Of a stretch of DNA of 64,000 nt, positions 21,634 through 33,928 are shown one piece after another. Origin of the DNA: Boswellia sacra (taxonomy: Eukaryota; Streptophyta; Magnoliopsida; Sapindales; Burseraceae). The translations under genes and the position numbers were made by a program. The notes beneath the pieces were generated by a model. It was not told the DNA's origin and did not search any database. It saw only the letters and a list, made by a program, of their open reading frames with translations. Location of the stretch: positions 310,001-374,000 of the forward strand of contig SNVD02015981.1 in the NCBI GenBank assembly GCA_013180625.2, given 5' to 3'. The number at the start of each line of letters is the position of its first letter. The stretch's first letter is position 1.

Positions 21634-22734
21634 TAGGGTTGACAATGTGTGGCCTGTCTTGCCCCACCCCAAACTAGTTTGGGACGGGTCCGAGACAAAA
21701 TAACTTTGCCCCGATCAGGGCGGGTCCAACCCCTTGGACCCGTTGACCGGCCTCGCCCTGCCCTGCAAAATGTAGGGGTGTATCCGTAAAATTTTAAAAT
21801 TTTACCACTGTTTTGTAATTTTTTAGGTCATATTTGTTAACTTTTTATATATGTGAATTCTTCATAATTTTACAAACAATACAAATACTTTGACAAAAGT
21901 AACCTTTTAATTAATAATTAATATCTTTTAATATATTAACATCAATTTAATCATATTATAATGACAAAATAAAATATTTATATTTTTTAGTAATTAAATT
22001 TGTATAACAGATACAATCTTGATATAGATTATTAAGTACTAATTAAATTATTACAATATTAATAAGATCATTTCCAAAATATATACTTTTAATATAATTA
22101 ATATATTATTTTTTAAATATGTAAATAGAAATATGATAAGAACAATCTTATAACCTTAAATATATGATTGATCGTAATTTAAATTAATTAATTGAATTAT
22201 TAATGTTTTATAAATATATATAATGTCAATTAATTGGTCTATGTCAATCATTTATTATTATTATTAGATTGAAATTAAATCAACATGCTATTGAAAAATT
22301 ATTTAATTGTATTATTAACTATTTAAAAAATTATCAATTAACTAGTTTAGAAGCAATAATGTACTTTTAATATTATTTTTAACAGAATCTGTAACATTAT
22401 TACTAATAAAATTAAACGGTAATTAGTGGTCACTATTTTTTTAAATGATATAACTAATTTATACAATTACCATTTAGTTTGTATAATGCCAATAAAATGA
22501 AAACTTACATAAACTTTATACAGGGGGATGAGGTTGTAAAAATATAAATATTATAGGGGTGTGATTGTAAAAATATAAATATTTAGGGGAAAAAATATTT
22601 AGAGGTGGGGCGAGGCAGGGTCAGGCGGGTCTGGATCCCCCCCCCCCTGGCAGAGGCAAAAAAAAAATTGAGCGGAGCAAGAATGGGTATCTATATCCTC
22701 AGACCCGCCCCACCCCACCCCATTGCCAACCCTA
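21634..22734. mobile_element. hAT (Ac-like) non-autonomous element, 1101 bp
   Basis: Termini TAGGGTTGACAATG and CATTGCCAACCCTA are inverted repeats; the target duplication AATATAAA is exact at 21626-21633 and 22735-22742. GC-rich subterminal blocks lie inside both ends (CCCCGATCAGGGCGGGTCC near 21710; GTGGGGCGAGGCAGGGTC near 22604). The middle is AT-rich with no transposase. The inner TIR bases differ from the TAGGGATGGCAA type, so this is a separate subfamily. Confidence 0.85.
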
Positions 22735-22799
22735 AATATAAATGGGGAAATAGGTTCATGGATTTAAATAATCATATTAAAATAAATAAATAAAAGGGA

Positions 22800-23365
22800 C
22801 ACCAACTTTCTTGTAGGGTGAACCATGGCTTAGGCCTAAAAGGGCTTGGAGCTCCCCCAAGCTCAAAAAAATTATTAAATTCTTTTTAAAATATTATAGA
22901 ATATAAATAGCATGTATTAGATGTTACTATTTCAGTCTCCTCAAGTCTTTTATATAATTAAATTCATATAGCGATATAATTAATATTTTGATGGGTCAAC
23001 AAATTTTTTATTTTTATTATATTTAATTAATTAAATATTCTTTAAATAAGAAAATGATACTTCCTAATTAAATAATATTTTTTATAAATAAATTTCCTAA
23101 TAGAGGAATAATTATTATCCTATGTATTAAATAAAAATAAAAGTAGTAAATATTCTAACTTTTCTAATATCTATTTCTAGATGGACACTTTAGTTACATA
23201 TATTTAATGAGGAATTACAGAAAAATTTAGTATAGAATCAACTTCCAAAATATGAAAGAAAGTTATAATTTTAATACAATTGTTATAATATTTTTACATG
23301 TTATTGATATTAATAATATTATTTATGTTTTTATTATATAAAGTTTTATTGGTATATTTTTTAAC
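22800..23365. pseudogene. Decayed hAT (MYM/TTF-type) transposase relic, copy 1
   Basis: Around 23180-23250 the plus strand reads fragments such as DTL-V-T and KFSIES, with stops and frame slips. These match the region before the dimerisation domain of plant hAT/MYM-type transposases (KFYDKM..FL.D..). The same non-coding context (TTAAATAATATTTTTTATAA) is found at 58660-58690, so the two are copies of one dispersed repeat. Confidence 0.45.
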
Positions 23366-23503
23366 TCAATTTCTCAATAAAATTCAAAGAGTTAAAAGAA
23401 AGGAAGAACAAAAAGAGAAAGCTAACTCAGGGCGCCTCTTCATGGTAGGAGAATAGACCTGGGATTTGGACGGTTGAAGAAAAAAGTGAGTTTATACAGA
23501 TCT

Positions 23504-24074
23504 TGTTGGAGAGAAAAGGTTTAAAACAAACATTTACATCGTAAGTTACAAAATTTATTTTGAGATTAATTTTATACGTTACAAGTATAATAAAAACATG
23601 AACGTTATGACACTTATTATTTGTAACGTTCATACTTTTATTAAGAACTTATGGCTTGAGAGTTACAAGAATTAATTTGTAAGTTACATAAGCTACGAGA
23701 TTACTATATAAAGAAGTCTTAAAGATTCTAACATTAACATGATTCTTTGAGTATTTTATGATTTTGAGTAACCGCGACATCTGAAGACAGGTTACTTTCT
23801 TTCGGTGATCGTGCTCATCGTGAAGATAGGCTGTGAGCACTGGATTGTATCTTAGAGCCATTGAGTACTGATTTGACCCGCACGAGGGGAGGACTCTTTG
23901 GCTTTAGGACAATGCCTTCGACATACCTCCCAAATGCTCAAGCCACTTATTTCTTACTCTATCTCTTTATTTATTCTATTTATTTAATATATTAATGTAA
24001 TTAATATTTTATTATTTTTTTAATATCTTGTTGTTTTATTATATTATTTAAGTTTATTATAAATATTCCCAACA
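23504..24074. repeat. 5' LTR of the 3.3-kb element
   Basis: 571 bp, starting TGTTGGAGAG and ending AATATTCCCAACA. An inverted pair AACGTTATGACAC / GTAACGTTCAT sits near 23602-23634. Confidence 0.85.
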
Positions 24075-26209
24075 ATATAAAGTCAGAAATGTTTTTAGAG
24101 TCTTTCAAGTATTTGATTATTGATATATTTTCTCGTGTACTCATTAACAAAATTTTAATGTTGAAATTGTTAAATACTAAAGTTGCAGTTGAAACAGTTT
24201 GGGTTAAATTGATCGGTAGCATATTTTCCAACAACTATCTTGTAAGTATATTACCTTAAAGATGTCAACGAGGTAACATAAATATTCTCGTTGTTGTTTT
24301 ATTTAAACTATACAAATGTTAATTATATTAAAGTTTGTTGGTTGTGATATTGGCTACTTATTAAATATATGAGAGTTATGTTTTGTGCATATTGTTATGA
24401 ATTAGTTAAATGTTCAATTTATATGTTACTTGCATACATTAAATTTTATTGCACAATTACATGAGTATATTAGAAACTCATTTAAGGATTCAATGTTGAA
24501 TTTCAATTTTTTTTTTCAAAGAATATAGATGAGTTACATGTAGTAGTTTTATAATCAAAACTTTTTATGAGTTTTTATTATGGTTTAATAAGTATTTTAG
24601 TTATAAAAATCCTTATTACAGATATTTATTGCATATTATTTATGATTTAATTAAATTTATATGCTACTAATTAAGTGTGCTATTATTTTGGAGTAAGACA
24701 ATCTTTGATCTTGGTTGCATATTATTATAAATTGATTTAGAATTCAATTTATGAGTTGCTTGCATGCATAAAATTTTTATTACATAATAAAGCATGTGTT
24801 TTTAATATATTTAATTAGAAACTTATATGCGTGATGGTGTGTTATTAAGTCATAGTTTCTTGTGACTATCATGCATATTAAATGATGACATCTAAATAAT
24901 TGATTACTAGATAGATTATTGTGATAATTTATGTGGTTATATTAAATGAAATAATAGCATAAATGATAATGATTATTATTAAATACATATATGAGTTATA
25001 TATTATATTTACAGTTTTAGCAATAAATATCTTATTAATGTGAGGATTGAAAAAATATTTTTTTTAATGTGGGGGTTTCTAGTTTTTAAGTGGTTTCATA
25101 TTTTAATTCTTAGTTTTTTACAATTAAGATGATAATGATTTGAGTGTAGTTATTATTTTGATGAGTTTTAAAATTAAACAAATTAGTGTATTAATATTTT
25201 ATAGAGTTATTGCTACTGTATTTAAAATGTTACTTAATGTGGGGGTTTTCTTTATGTAATGGTTGTTAATGTTTTAATGATATTTTGAGGAAAAAAAATG
25301 ATATCATAAGTTATTAAATGATTATTAATTTTGTGTATGAGTTTAAAAATATTATTATTTATGAGGTAATTAAGTGCTCATTCAATTTTCCTTTATTGTG
25401 CCTTTGATATTCTTATGCTCTCTAACATTTTTTCTTGTGAAATATTTAATATTATTTAAGAGAGCTAGTGTAAGCATTCATCAAAATAATGGGAACAAGT
25501 TCTCAAAGATAAAGTCAATGAGATTTTATGCAATTATAAAGATTTTCAACATGCTAATTAATTAATTAAATTGTCGAGAGGGATATGCTTTAGCCCAAAG
25601 GGAGTCACCTAGGGAAGTAACCCAACCTCTATGATTGGAGATTCCATGAAGGAGGTTCAATGGGTAGGAACAATCTGTACTGCGTGACTTGTTAAGCACA
25701 ACTATTTTGACGTATCTTAGAGGAGATATGATCCTGCTCATCCCTATGGCAAAGTGCTTGTTATATGTGATGTTAGGAAGGATATTTATCCTGAATGAGT
25801 CCAAAGGCTAGATACTCTTGCGAGGTATAGGTCACATATAACTTTTGAGGACTCACCTAAGTGAGAGCGTCGTGAGGGCCGCGACTGTGAGAATTGGGCT
25901 GTTCTCTAAAGCTCTCATGAGAATCAAGATTGAGCGCATGGCCATTAATAGCGCTAACCCGTCAAAACCATATGTTCGTCGATATTATGTGTGTGATAGT
26001 TTGAAGTTTGGTCAAGAAATCGAGTTCAAGACTTTGTTCACTCAGGTTTCTCAAATAGATACTATTAACACTAAGTGTAGGTTCAAACCCGAAAGGTACC
26101 TATACCTATTGCATAGTTGCTCTTTATATATAATTTTTAGTCTATGAGTACTTTTATCTTGATATTTTATTTTGTAAAGCTTTAAAGTTTTAAACCTTTT
26201 GTGGGGGAC

Positions 26210-26780
26210 TGTTAGAGGTAAAAGGTTTAAAACAAACATTTACATCGTAAGTTACAAAATTTATTTTGAGATTAATTTCATACGTTACAAGTATAATAAA
26301 AACATGAACGTTACGACACTTATTATTTGTAACGTTCATGCTTTTATTAAGAACTTATGGCTTGGCAGTTACAAGAATTAATTTGTAAGTTACCTAAGCT
26401 ATGAGATTACTATATAAATGAGTCTTAAAGGTTCTAACATTAACATGATTCTTTGAGTATTTTATGATTTTGAGCAACCGCGACATATAAAGACAGGTTA
26501 CTTTCTTCCGGTGATCGTGCTCATCGTAAAGATAGGCTGTGAGTATTGGGTTGTATCTTGGAGCCCTTGAGTATCGATTTGACCCGCACGAGGGGAGGAC
26601 TCTTTAGCTTTAGGACAATGCCTTCGACATGCTTCCCAAATACTCAGGCCACTTATTTCTTACTCTATCTCTTTGTTTATTCTATTTATTTAATATATTA
26701 ATCTAATTCATATTTTATTATTTCTTTAATATCTTGTTGTTTGATTATATTATTTAAGTTTATTATAAATATTCCCAACA
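26210..26780. repeat. 3' LTR of the 3.3-kb element
   Basis: 571 bp, starting TGTTAGAGGT and ending AATATTCCCAACA; same length as the 5' LTR and colinear throughout. Confidence 0.85.
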
Positions 26781-26785
26781 GATCT

Positions 26786-28548
26786 GATGGTAGAAGAGAA
26801 TCCAAAGATGGCCAATGACTTATACGAGCTCCAAGAAAAGGTTTAAATAATGCAATAGAAGAAGATATTAAACTAAAACCAGGAAGGAAAATGCAGAAAG
26901 ATTCGGTGTTATTTGCATTTATATGAATGTGGGTTTGCTTGTAAAACGAGTGGTTTTGGGTATTATCGATTGTTATGTAATTAAACTGGGCATTGTGCAG
27001 AGCAACCAATCCTTCAATTTTTAATGAATGTTACATGAATTTTGCAAGAACAAGATATCCATTTTACTCTGCTCTATGCTGCAGAGAGTATTCCCTGCAA
27101 TGGCTGGTTAACAAGTTAAAGAAGAAGAAACTCCATTGTGACAATCACATCAGATTTTTAATTAAAAGATAATATTTGAGTTAAATTAAGATGTTATCTC
27201 AGCAAAATCATAGCCATCACTTAGGTTTAATTAAATAACTAGGGAAAGACTACAAAGTATGGATGTGGATACATGATAGTTAATATCAACTAAAGGCGAA
27301 GCTCATGTTAAAGGCCTCAATTAACTCAACCGACATTGATTAACTTGCGATTACAAGCTTAACATTTGTTATAAATAACAACCACCAACCCATTTCTTCC
27401 AAAAGTTAAGGAGCAAGTCACTCTAACACACACATTATGTTAACATACTTGAGGGAAGTTGATGGTAGGTGCACTAACTCATTCTTTTGAACTTATTCTC
27501 TAGCTTATCTACAGTACTTATTTAGCTTGATGTAGCATCAAAGTGGTCATGTCCATACATCCTATCCGCACCATTAACAATGATAGATTCTTCTATTATT
27601 ATTACTATTATTATTCCCCACTTATGTTCACCATATCTTTCCATGTCGCAAAACAATCACAATTCCATCTCGACACAAAATTCCCTCTTTCGTCATTTTG
27701 TGAGAAGTGCTCCCCAAATCTTTCTTCCCCATTCCCGACTTCTTAGTCAGAAACAATAACATATTAATAATGTTTAACATCAAATAGGTAACATGGTAGT
27801 TTGTTGATAATTGGTTTCGATTATTATTAATATGATCTCCATATTATACACATGAAGTTATTATGATTTTAGAAATACACTATTTTGGTGATATTATTGG
27901 AAGATTAATTTATCCGCAATACTATAAAAAAATTTCTTATACAATCGTTATCTATCCCCTTAAAAGTTAAAATTGAAAATATTAAGATAATGACCTGATT
28001 GAATTATGGACCAAGTCTTTTGTTTCTTCCAACTGTTTATACTAATAATAAAATTCCTTTAACACGGACATATCCTTAGTTTCTTCCTGCAGTTTGTTAT
28101 GCTAATTATTTTTTAAAATGGAAATATAGAAATGGGGGTCCTCTGCACGTCTTACACAAAGGATTCTGCACCACAATTTCTAATGCAACCCTTTGAATGA
28201 ATTTTAATTATTAATTAATCAACATTAATTTTCTACCTGAAGTTAACTAAAATGAAACTTATCACACAGACGAAGTTAATTCTAGCTTAATCCTTATAGC
28301 ATATCATATGATTAAACTTTCGATACAATTATATGAATTCCCATCAATATTTCTGACCGATAAATGTAGTTGGGGACCGAACATGAAAGATTTATTAATG
28401 TTTTGGCAGGTTACAAATATTACCCAGTAAACTTGAAGAAACCTACAAAGCACATGCACAAGATTCATTGATCATGAAGGAATTAAACAAACTCTTTACT
28501 ATATATAATAGGACAAAGATTATTAATTTAACTTTTCTGACAAATCGG
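26786..28548. other. Intergenic region and 3' flank of LEA_2 copy C
   Basis: No gene is supported. From about 27600 (TCTTTCCATGTCGC, then CCCCAAATCTTTCTTCCCC) the sequence parallels 9230 onward near copy A. A short TTA microsatellite is at about 27593-27614. A 103-codon frame at 26698-27009 crosses the LTR boundary and is not a gene. Confidence 0.5.
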
Positions 28549-29163
28549 TCAAACATCGACAAAGCAACTCTTCTCAGATTGTAACTTCACAGCTGCATCA
28601 CCTTGACCGTTGGCAGTCGCAATGTTCGCTTGACAGTTTACGATCAATCGATACTTTCCTGTAACAAAGGAACCAAGCTTCCATTTCACTGTCCCTTCAA
28701 CCTTAATATTCAGCAGAATCGCCCCAGCATTCCGGTCCTGGTCCAAAGCTTGAGCTACATATGGCGAGACAGACACAACACTAGTGTTCAAGAATGGAGA
28801 CCAAACTGCACTTTCCCTATGACCAAGGTAAGTATCAGGAAGCAGAGTGGGTAGAGTTATCTGTTGGCTGCGGTAGGTGGCGAAGACCTCAAGCTTCTGG
28901 TAGAATATACCAATCTTGTCCATTCGATTCGTAGAGGAGATGCTGATTTGCATACTTGCGGATAACAAGTTCGGTTGAGGGATAGATGATGAGAGGTTGA
29001 GTGAGTAGACTGTGGCATCCCGGAGGGTGAAGCTTGGCTTTGTGGGCTTTGTGATTGCCCAAAAGAGGATGATCACAAGCAGGACAGCGGCGACGAAGCC
29101 ACCCACGCCATAGAGTATGTAACGACGGATACGCTTCTTCTTGTCGTAACAGTACTTGGACAT
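28549..29163 (-). CDS. NDR1/HIN1-like LEA_2 membrane protein, copy C (204 aa)
   Basis: Same length and layout as copy A: basic N-terminus (MSKYCYDKKKR), membrane segment about 15-37, then the LEA_2 domain with KPTKPSF, GHRESAVWSP, VEGTVKWKLGSFVTGKYRL and a closing SCFVDV. It differs from copy A at 14 of 204 residues (about 93% identity), among them Cys-4 and Cys-6 to Tyr, Val-35 to Trp (the residue also found in D and E), Tyr-87 to Phe and Ile-189 to Asp. Flanking DNA is also shared with copy A on both sides, so the pair arose by segmental duplication. Upstream, a 165-bp block is present three times, where copy A has one. The presumed TATA element is AAATATAATA (29275-29286). Likely an integral plasma-membrane protein of the NHL group, by family. 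Confidence 0.9.
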   Translation of the reverse strand: MSKYCYDKKKRIRRYILYGVGGFVAAVLLVIILFWAITKPTKPSFTLRDATVYSLNLSSSIPQPNLLSASMQISISSTNRMDKIGIFYQKLEVFATYRSQQITLPTLLPDTYLGHRESAVWSPFLNTSVVSVSPYVAQALDQDRNAGAILLNIKVEGTVKWKLGSFVTGKYRLIVNCQANIATANGQGDAAVKLQSEKSCFVDV

Positions 29164-29274
29164 GGTTGGTAATGTAATAGTGCACCAAATAGGTTTGGAA
29201 AACTATGGCTGAGATGATGGTTCAACAAATTGGGTGGAGCAGTTTTTGCAGGAGAAATTCAGTGAGAGACGTTG

Positions 29275-29286
29275 TATTATATTTAG
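29275..29286 (-). promoter_or_regulatory. Likely TATA element of LEA_2 copy C
   Basis: Minus strand CTAAATATAATA, about 115 bp before the ATG. The same alignment position in copy A reads CTAAATTTAATA. Copies D and E have TATA-like motifs at similar distance. Confidence 0.35.
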
Positions 29287-29765
29287 AAATCTATAGAGAC
29301 GACTTGGGGTTGTTATGTGGGAACTTAGATTATTTTGAATCTTTGAGACATATTTTCCAAAAGAAAATGATATTGAATTCTTTATATAAATTGAACAATA
29401 ATATTAATGAATGGTTAGGTAAATATAGTCTGAAAGCTTGCTTATACTTAGAAATATATAGAGACGACTTGACTTGACTTGACTTTTAGTGTGGATTTGA
29501 TTATTATTTAATTTGAGTCATATTTTCCAAGAAAATGATGTAATTTCCTTATATAAATTGATCAACAAAAATAATGAATATTAGATAAATATATTTTGAA
29601 AGCTTGTCTTATATTTAGAAATATATAGACGACTCGACTTCTTGTGTGGGTTTGACTATTATTTTGTGACATATTTTCCAATAAGAAAATGATGCAAGTC
29701 TTCGTACATATAAATTGAACAATAGTAATGAATATTAGATAAATATATTATAAACGAATGAGATT
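29283..29765. repeat. 165-bp upstream block, three tandem copies
   Basis: TTAGAAAT followed by CTATAGAGACGACTTG or a close variant starts at 29283, 29448 and 29615 (spacing 165 and 167). Each unit then has a CATATTTTCCAA..GAAAATGAT stretch and ends near TATAAATTGA. Copy A has one unit (about 10674-10795). The repeats lie directly upstream of copy C, in its promoter region. Confidence 0.8.
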
Positions 29766-30004
29766 ATATATAAACAAGAAATTATTAAAATTGTTAATGC
29801 AATATGTATTACATGTACACATACTTATATTTTATATATGGGAATGATACTTTTGACACAAATTTTTGATACAATTTATTTTATGATTATTGATTTCACC
29901 AAATCTAATTATTAAAATTGAAATTAAAAAATTGTATTTAATATTTAATACTGTCAACTCATTTATCATTTAAACTATTAAATTTTGTAAATAAATAATT
30001 ATAA

Positions 30005-30047
<43 letters not shown>

Positions 30048-31606
30048 ATTACTAACAAGTGCATATTTTATTCCCCAGCTTATTTGCTCTAAGTTTTGCT
30101 TAAATTATTATCATATCGAAATATGTGAGTTTTAGTCAAATACAGATAGTTGTTTAGATAAATAAGGGAAGAAAAATAATAACAATAATATATACTGCAT
30201 GAAATTATTTGCTTTACTTCTGCTAATAATAATAATAATAACAACAATAATAATAATATATGTATATATGAGCTTGATTTGTTGTCTTTTAATACTTTTT
30301 TAATTAAGGATTGTTATATAAGTTCTATTGAATTTTATTAAATTTATTTTGTTCTTAAATAAATTAGATTAAAAATTATCTAAACATAATATCTTCTTTT
30401 TTTATTATTTATTCATGAGAAACTACAAAATATTTTTGTTATTTATGTCACGATTCCAATGAGTGGTGAAGGATTGGTGGAAGATTGAGAGAAATGGATG
30501 GGTCTTGTGCCCCGTCAAGAACGCACAATGTTCAACGACATAAATATATGCATATGTACGAAGTCAATATATATGTTTGGAAATGTTGCGACAAAATTAG
30601 AGTTGGTATTGGATCTCCATCACTCATCTACTCTTTCCACACAAACGGTTGACTTCTCTCAGTCTACTCAAACTTCACGAGCCAAAGCCAAGCCAAGCCA
30701 AGCCTAGCCGTTTTCTACACTAGAGAAGAGCGAGCCACATCGTGACTTGGAGAAATCAGTCTTGAGGAGAGGGCTGTGGAGTCCGTACAACACTCACCTC
30801 CCATCCCATTCTCTCATCACACACCATCTCATGTCTTGTGTAAAGAAATATTAATTTAATATTTGAAAGAATAATCTCATTGGTTGAAGTGGTGGCACCT
30901 TTGGCTACAAATGGCCGTGCTTTCTCTGCAAATGGGACGTGGTTTTTGTTATTATTTACATAATGATCGCTATTAAGTTGGATCTCCCTTCCACGTCCAC
31001 TTCAAAAAGTAAAACTAGTCCATTTTGCTACTTAGAGGGAGATTCAAGAATTTATTCGAGGGAGATTCAAGTAAAAGCAATGTGGAATTTTTTGAAACGT
31101 TTGGATATACAATAGTTGGCATCTGTATGATAATTTCTGAAATATTAAGGGTAGTTTGGACTTTTTACCCCTCTTTTATTATATACAAAGACACGTGTCA
31201 TAAGATTATAGAAAAAACTTATCATGCGTATGAAGTTAATTAGCTTAACCCTAATTGAAAATCATACACGATTAAACTTTCAATACAATTATATAATCCC
31301 CCACCAATTTTTTTTTATCAGCAAACAATACAATAAACAAGTTATTAATATTTTGACAAGTTACAAATATACCAATACCCAAGTTTAGCAAAATGTACAC
31401 ATAACAGATACACAACGAACCCGATTTATATTCTAACACAAATGAAATTATCAAATAGAAACAAATTAATTAAGTAATTCAAGAGAACTAAAAATTGAAG
31501 AAACCTCAAAACAAAGCACAAGATTCATTGATAATTAAGGAAACTACCTAACTAATTACTATATGTAATGTCAGATCATTAATTTAAAATATTCTTGATA
31601 TATATA
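29766..31606. other. Upstream of copy C and 3' flank of copy D; no gene
   Basis: Contents: a MITE-like repeat (about 29846-30000, starting GATACTTTTGACACAAATT, related to 20970-21168), a long (TA)n run at 30007-30041, and (AAT)n-like tracts at 30219-30257. Sequence from 30290 to about 30570 matches upstream DNA of copies A, B and D. A W-box-type TTGACT occurs at about 30649 and an ACACGTGTCA G-box at about 31192. From about 31210 the DNA is copy D 3' flank. Confidence 0.5.
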
Positions 31607-32245
31607 TCAAACATCGACATAGCATCTCTGCTCGGATTGTAACTTCATAGCTGCTCCAGCTGCAATATTTTTACCTTTCTCACCAGTTGCAATGTAGGCT
31701 GGACAGTTTGCGATCAATCGATACTTTCCTGAAATAAATGCACCAAGCTTCCATTTCACTCTCCCTTCAACCCTAATATTCAGCAGAACCGCCCCAACAT
31801 TCAGGTCCTGGGCCAAAGCTTGAGCTACATATGGCGAGACAGACACAGGATTAGCGTTTAACATTGGAGACCAAACTGCACTTTCCCTATGACCAAGATA
31901 AGTTTCAGGAAGCAAAGTGGCAAGAGTTATCTGTTGGGTTCGGTAGGAGGCTTGGACATAAAGCTTCTCGTAGTAGACACCAATCTTGTCCATTTGATTC
32001 CTGGAGGCGAATGTGACTTGCATATTTGCGGATAACACGTTCGATTGAGAGAGAGCTGATGAGAGGTTGAGTGAGTACACTGTGGCATCCTGGAGGGTGA
32101 AGCTTGGCTTTGTGGGCTTTGTGATTGCCCAAAATAGGAAGATCACAACCGCGATAGCCAAGACGAAGCCACCCATGCCATAGAGTATGTAACGACAGAT
32201 TGGCGGATTCTTCTCGTCGCTGTTGCCATTGTCATCCTCGGGCAT
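31607..32245 (-). CDS. NDR1/HIN1-like LEA_2 membrane protein, copy D (212 aa)
   Basis: Single-exon, 212 aa. The N-terminus is acidic and hydrophilic (MPEDDNGNSDEKNPP), unlike the Cys/Lys-rich start of A and C. Then come a membrane segment (about 19-41), FWAITKPTKPSF (38-49), the LEA_2 core with SRNQMDKIGVYYEKL, GHRESAVWSPML and VEGRVKWKLGAFISGKYRL, a CPAYIA segment, and the ending RCYVDV. The eight extra residues over A and C lie in the N-terminus and in the ATGEKGKNIAAGAAMK loop. Its 3' and 5' flanks align with those of the other copies, and the coding sequence is intermediate between A/C and E. It is probably an intact gene: no premature stops, and conserved cysteines kept at 181 and 208. 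Its role is inferred from the NHL family only. Confidence 0.9.
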   Translation of the reverse strand: MPEDDNGNSDEKNPPICRYILYGMGGFVLAIAVVIFLFWAITKPTKPSFTLQDATVYSLNLSSALSQSNVLSANMQVTFASRNQMDKIGVYYEKLYVQASYRTQQITLATLLPETYLGHRESAVWSPMLNANPVSVSPYVAQALAQDLNVGAVLLNIRVEGRVKWKLGAFISGKYRLIANCPAYIATGEKGKNIAAGAAMKLQSEQRCYVDV

Positions 32246-32352
32246 GGTTCGTAATGGCGCACCAAATTGGATGAAAAACTATGGCTGAGACAATGGTTTA
32301 ACAAATGGGGCAAGCAAATTTGCAATAGAAATTCACTGAGAGAGCTTGTCTT

Positions 32353-32368
32353 TTATAATATTATATAA
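32353..32368 (-). promoter_or_regulatory. Likely TATA element of LEA_2 copy D
   Basis: The minus strand reads TTATATAATATTATAA about 110-120 bp upstream of the ATG, matching the position of TATA-like motifs in copies C and E. Confidence 0.35.
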
Positions 32369-33920
32369 ATTATGAAGCAATAATAAAGAATCATTTGATC
32401 AATATATTTCTAACGATTGAGATTTTATTTACCAAATTAATAAAATTTTTGCATATAAACATATCTACCATCATCTTTAATTAAGAACAAATAAATCAGG
32501 GAATAAATATTTTGTTCCCTTGTTAGAGTAAGATTTTATTTTTTCTGAGCTTGACTACTTTCCCTTGAATACTTTTCTAGTTTAGGAATGTTAATTAAGT
32601 TCGACTGATTTTTAGCTAACATAGTTTTGTGTTTAAGAGTACTTTGGCATACATAAGATTGTTATACCATAAATTAGATTAAAATTTCTCTAAATAGAAT
32701 ATCTTCTTTTGCCTTATGAAATGTTTGTATATAAAGTGAAGTACCATCTTTTACATTTATTGATGATGGATTATTGTAATGCCTCATGAATTGCAACTTC
32801 TTTGACTGACACAATATTCAGGAGCTTGTTTTTTGTGTATTCACATAATTATTTTGTGGAATGTATATTTATTAATACATTTAAATTAATATTAATCATT
32901 TATTTTTTTAAAATTAAAAAAAATAAAATCAATCACATATTTTTATCATATTTTGAAAATAAAAACTCAAAATATATAAACAAACACCACCTAAACTTCA
33001 TTTACCCTGCTCCTATAAAGGACACGGGTATCATCAATTATGGGAAAGCTGAGGTTATATAAAAAGAAAGTTACGCAAATAAGATAATTAGTGATTGCTA
33101 TGCGGGTCTTCATTCTAGTTCAAACTACATGTTTACAAAAATTCAATAGCCCAAATTACTGACCAAAATCTATAAAATTGGTATTGACCTCTTCTGCAAT
33201 CACGAGAAATAGCCACTTCTTGCTTAAGCCAATAGCCGAAAGAGTGTATTTGATTTGATAAAAAAAAAAAAAAAAAAAACGTTGAAATGATTGAGTTGCT
33301 GGACTCATCATCAGCTTCCCTCAGAATGTGCTTGTACAGTGTGTTGATATTACCCTTTAGTTCATGAAGGTAATGGCTTGTCATTGTGTGGGGAGTTACC
33401 ATCATACTTCGTTGTTCGTAATTGTATGATTTAAGTGGGGGAAGCTTGTGCTTTAGGCTTAGCCACATGATTAATTTGATTCCCAATGGAAACTCGCTTA
33501 GTCGGTTGATGGAGTTGGACTTGCACTTGGACTGACGTCCTTCATTGGTTTGAACCCATGGGCCTTGTGGCCTTTTTCTGGGAAACGTTTGTTTATATTT
33601 TCGTAGGCCTTCGGAGCTTTGTTAGGTTTTTTAATGGGCTAAGATCCATATCCAAATGCGACAGCTTTCGTAACCTTACATATTGTCGTACCGATTTGCT
33701 GTCTAGACTCTCTTTGCATAACAAACCCTTATGGGTTCTAAAGAACAATACACTGAATTATGAACATTCAGCCTAACAAATAATAGGCCCAGAATCCAAA
33801 ATCAAGCCTAGTTAATGTTTTTTTAAGCTTTCATGCAGGGTCAATGAGTTGCGCTTCTCTTTTGATAACAGACTTAGATACGTTCCATGTTTAAACGGCT
33901 TTCCAACAAAAAGATGACCA
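32369..33920. other. Upstream region of copy D; no gene seen
   Basis: The stretch 32520-32815 is paralogous to upstream DNA of B and E; for example GATGATGGATTATTGTAATG at about 32761 aligns with GGTGATGGATTCTTGATGCG near 39740. Beyond about 32880 the sequence is AT-rich with a poly-A run at 33260-33279. Open frames here are short and have no recognisable domain. Confidence 0.45.
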
Positions 33921-33928
33921 GCTATGAG

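Larger units (their letters stand above)
23504..26780. mobile_element. Non-autonomous LTR retrotransposon, 3277 bp
   Basis: Two LTRs of 571 bp each (23504-24074 and 26210-26780) begin TGTT and end CCCAACA; the 5-bp duplication GATCT flanks the element exactly (23499-23503 and 26781-26785). A purine-rich tract (GTGGGGGAC) abuts the 3' LTR. The 2135-bp interior has no gag or pol frame. After the 5' LTR comes ATATAAAGTCAG, which I do not recognise as a common primer-binding site. A better-conserved, higher-GC stretch (25570-26100) precedes the 3' LTR. The LTRs differ at roughly 30-40 positions by eye, so the insertion is not recent. Confidence 0.85.

Noticed and set aside
26698..27009. 103-codon minus-strand frame
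   Set aside because: It spans the 3' LTR boundary, so it was created by the insertion; no recognisable domain.
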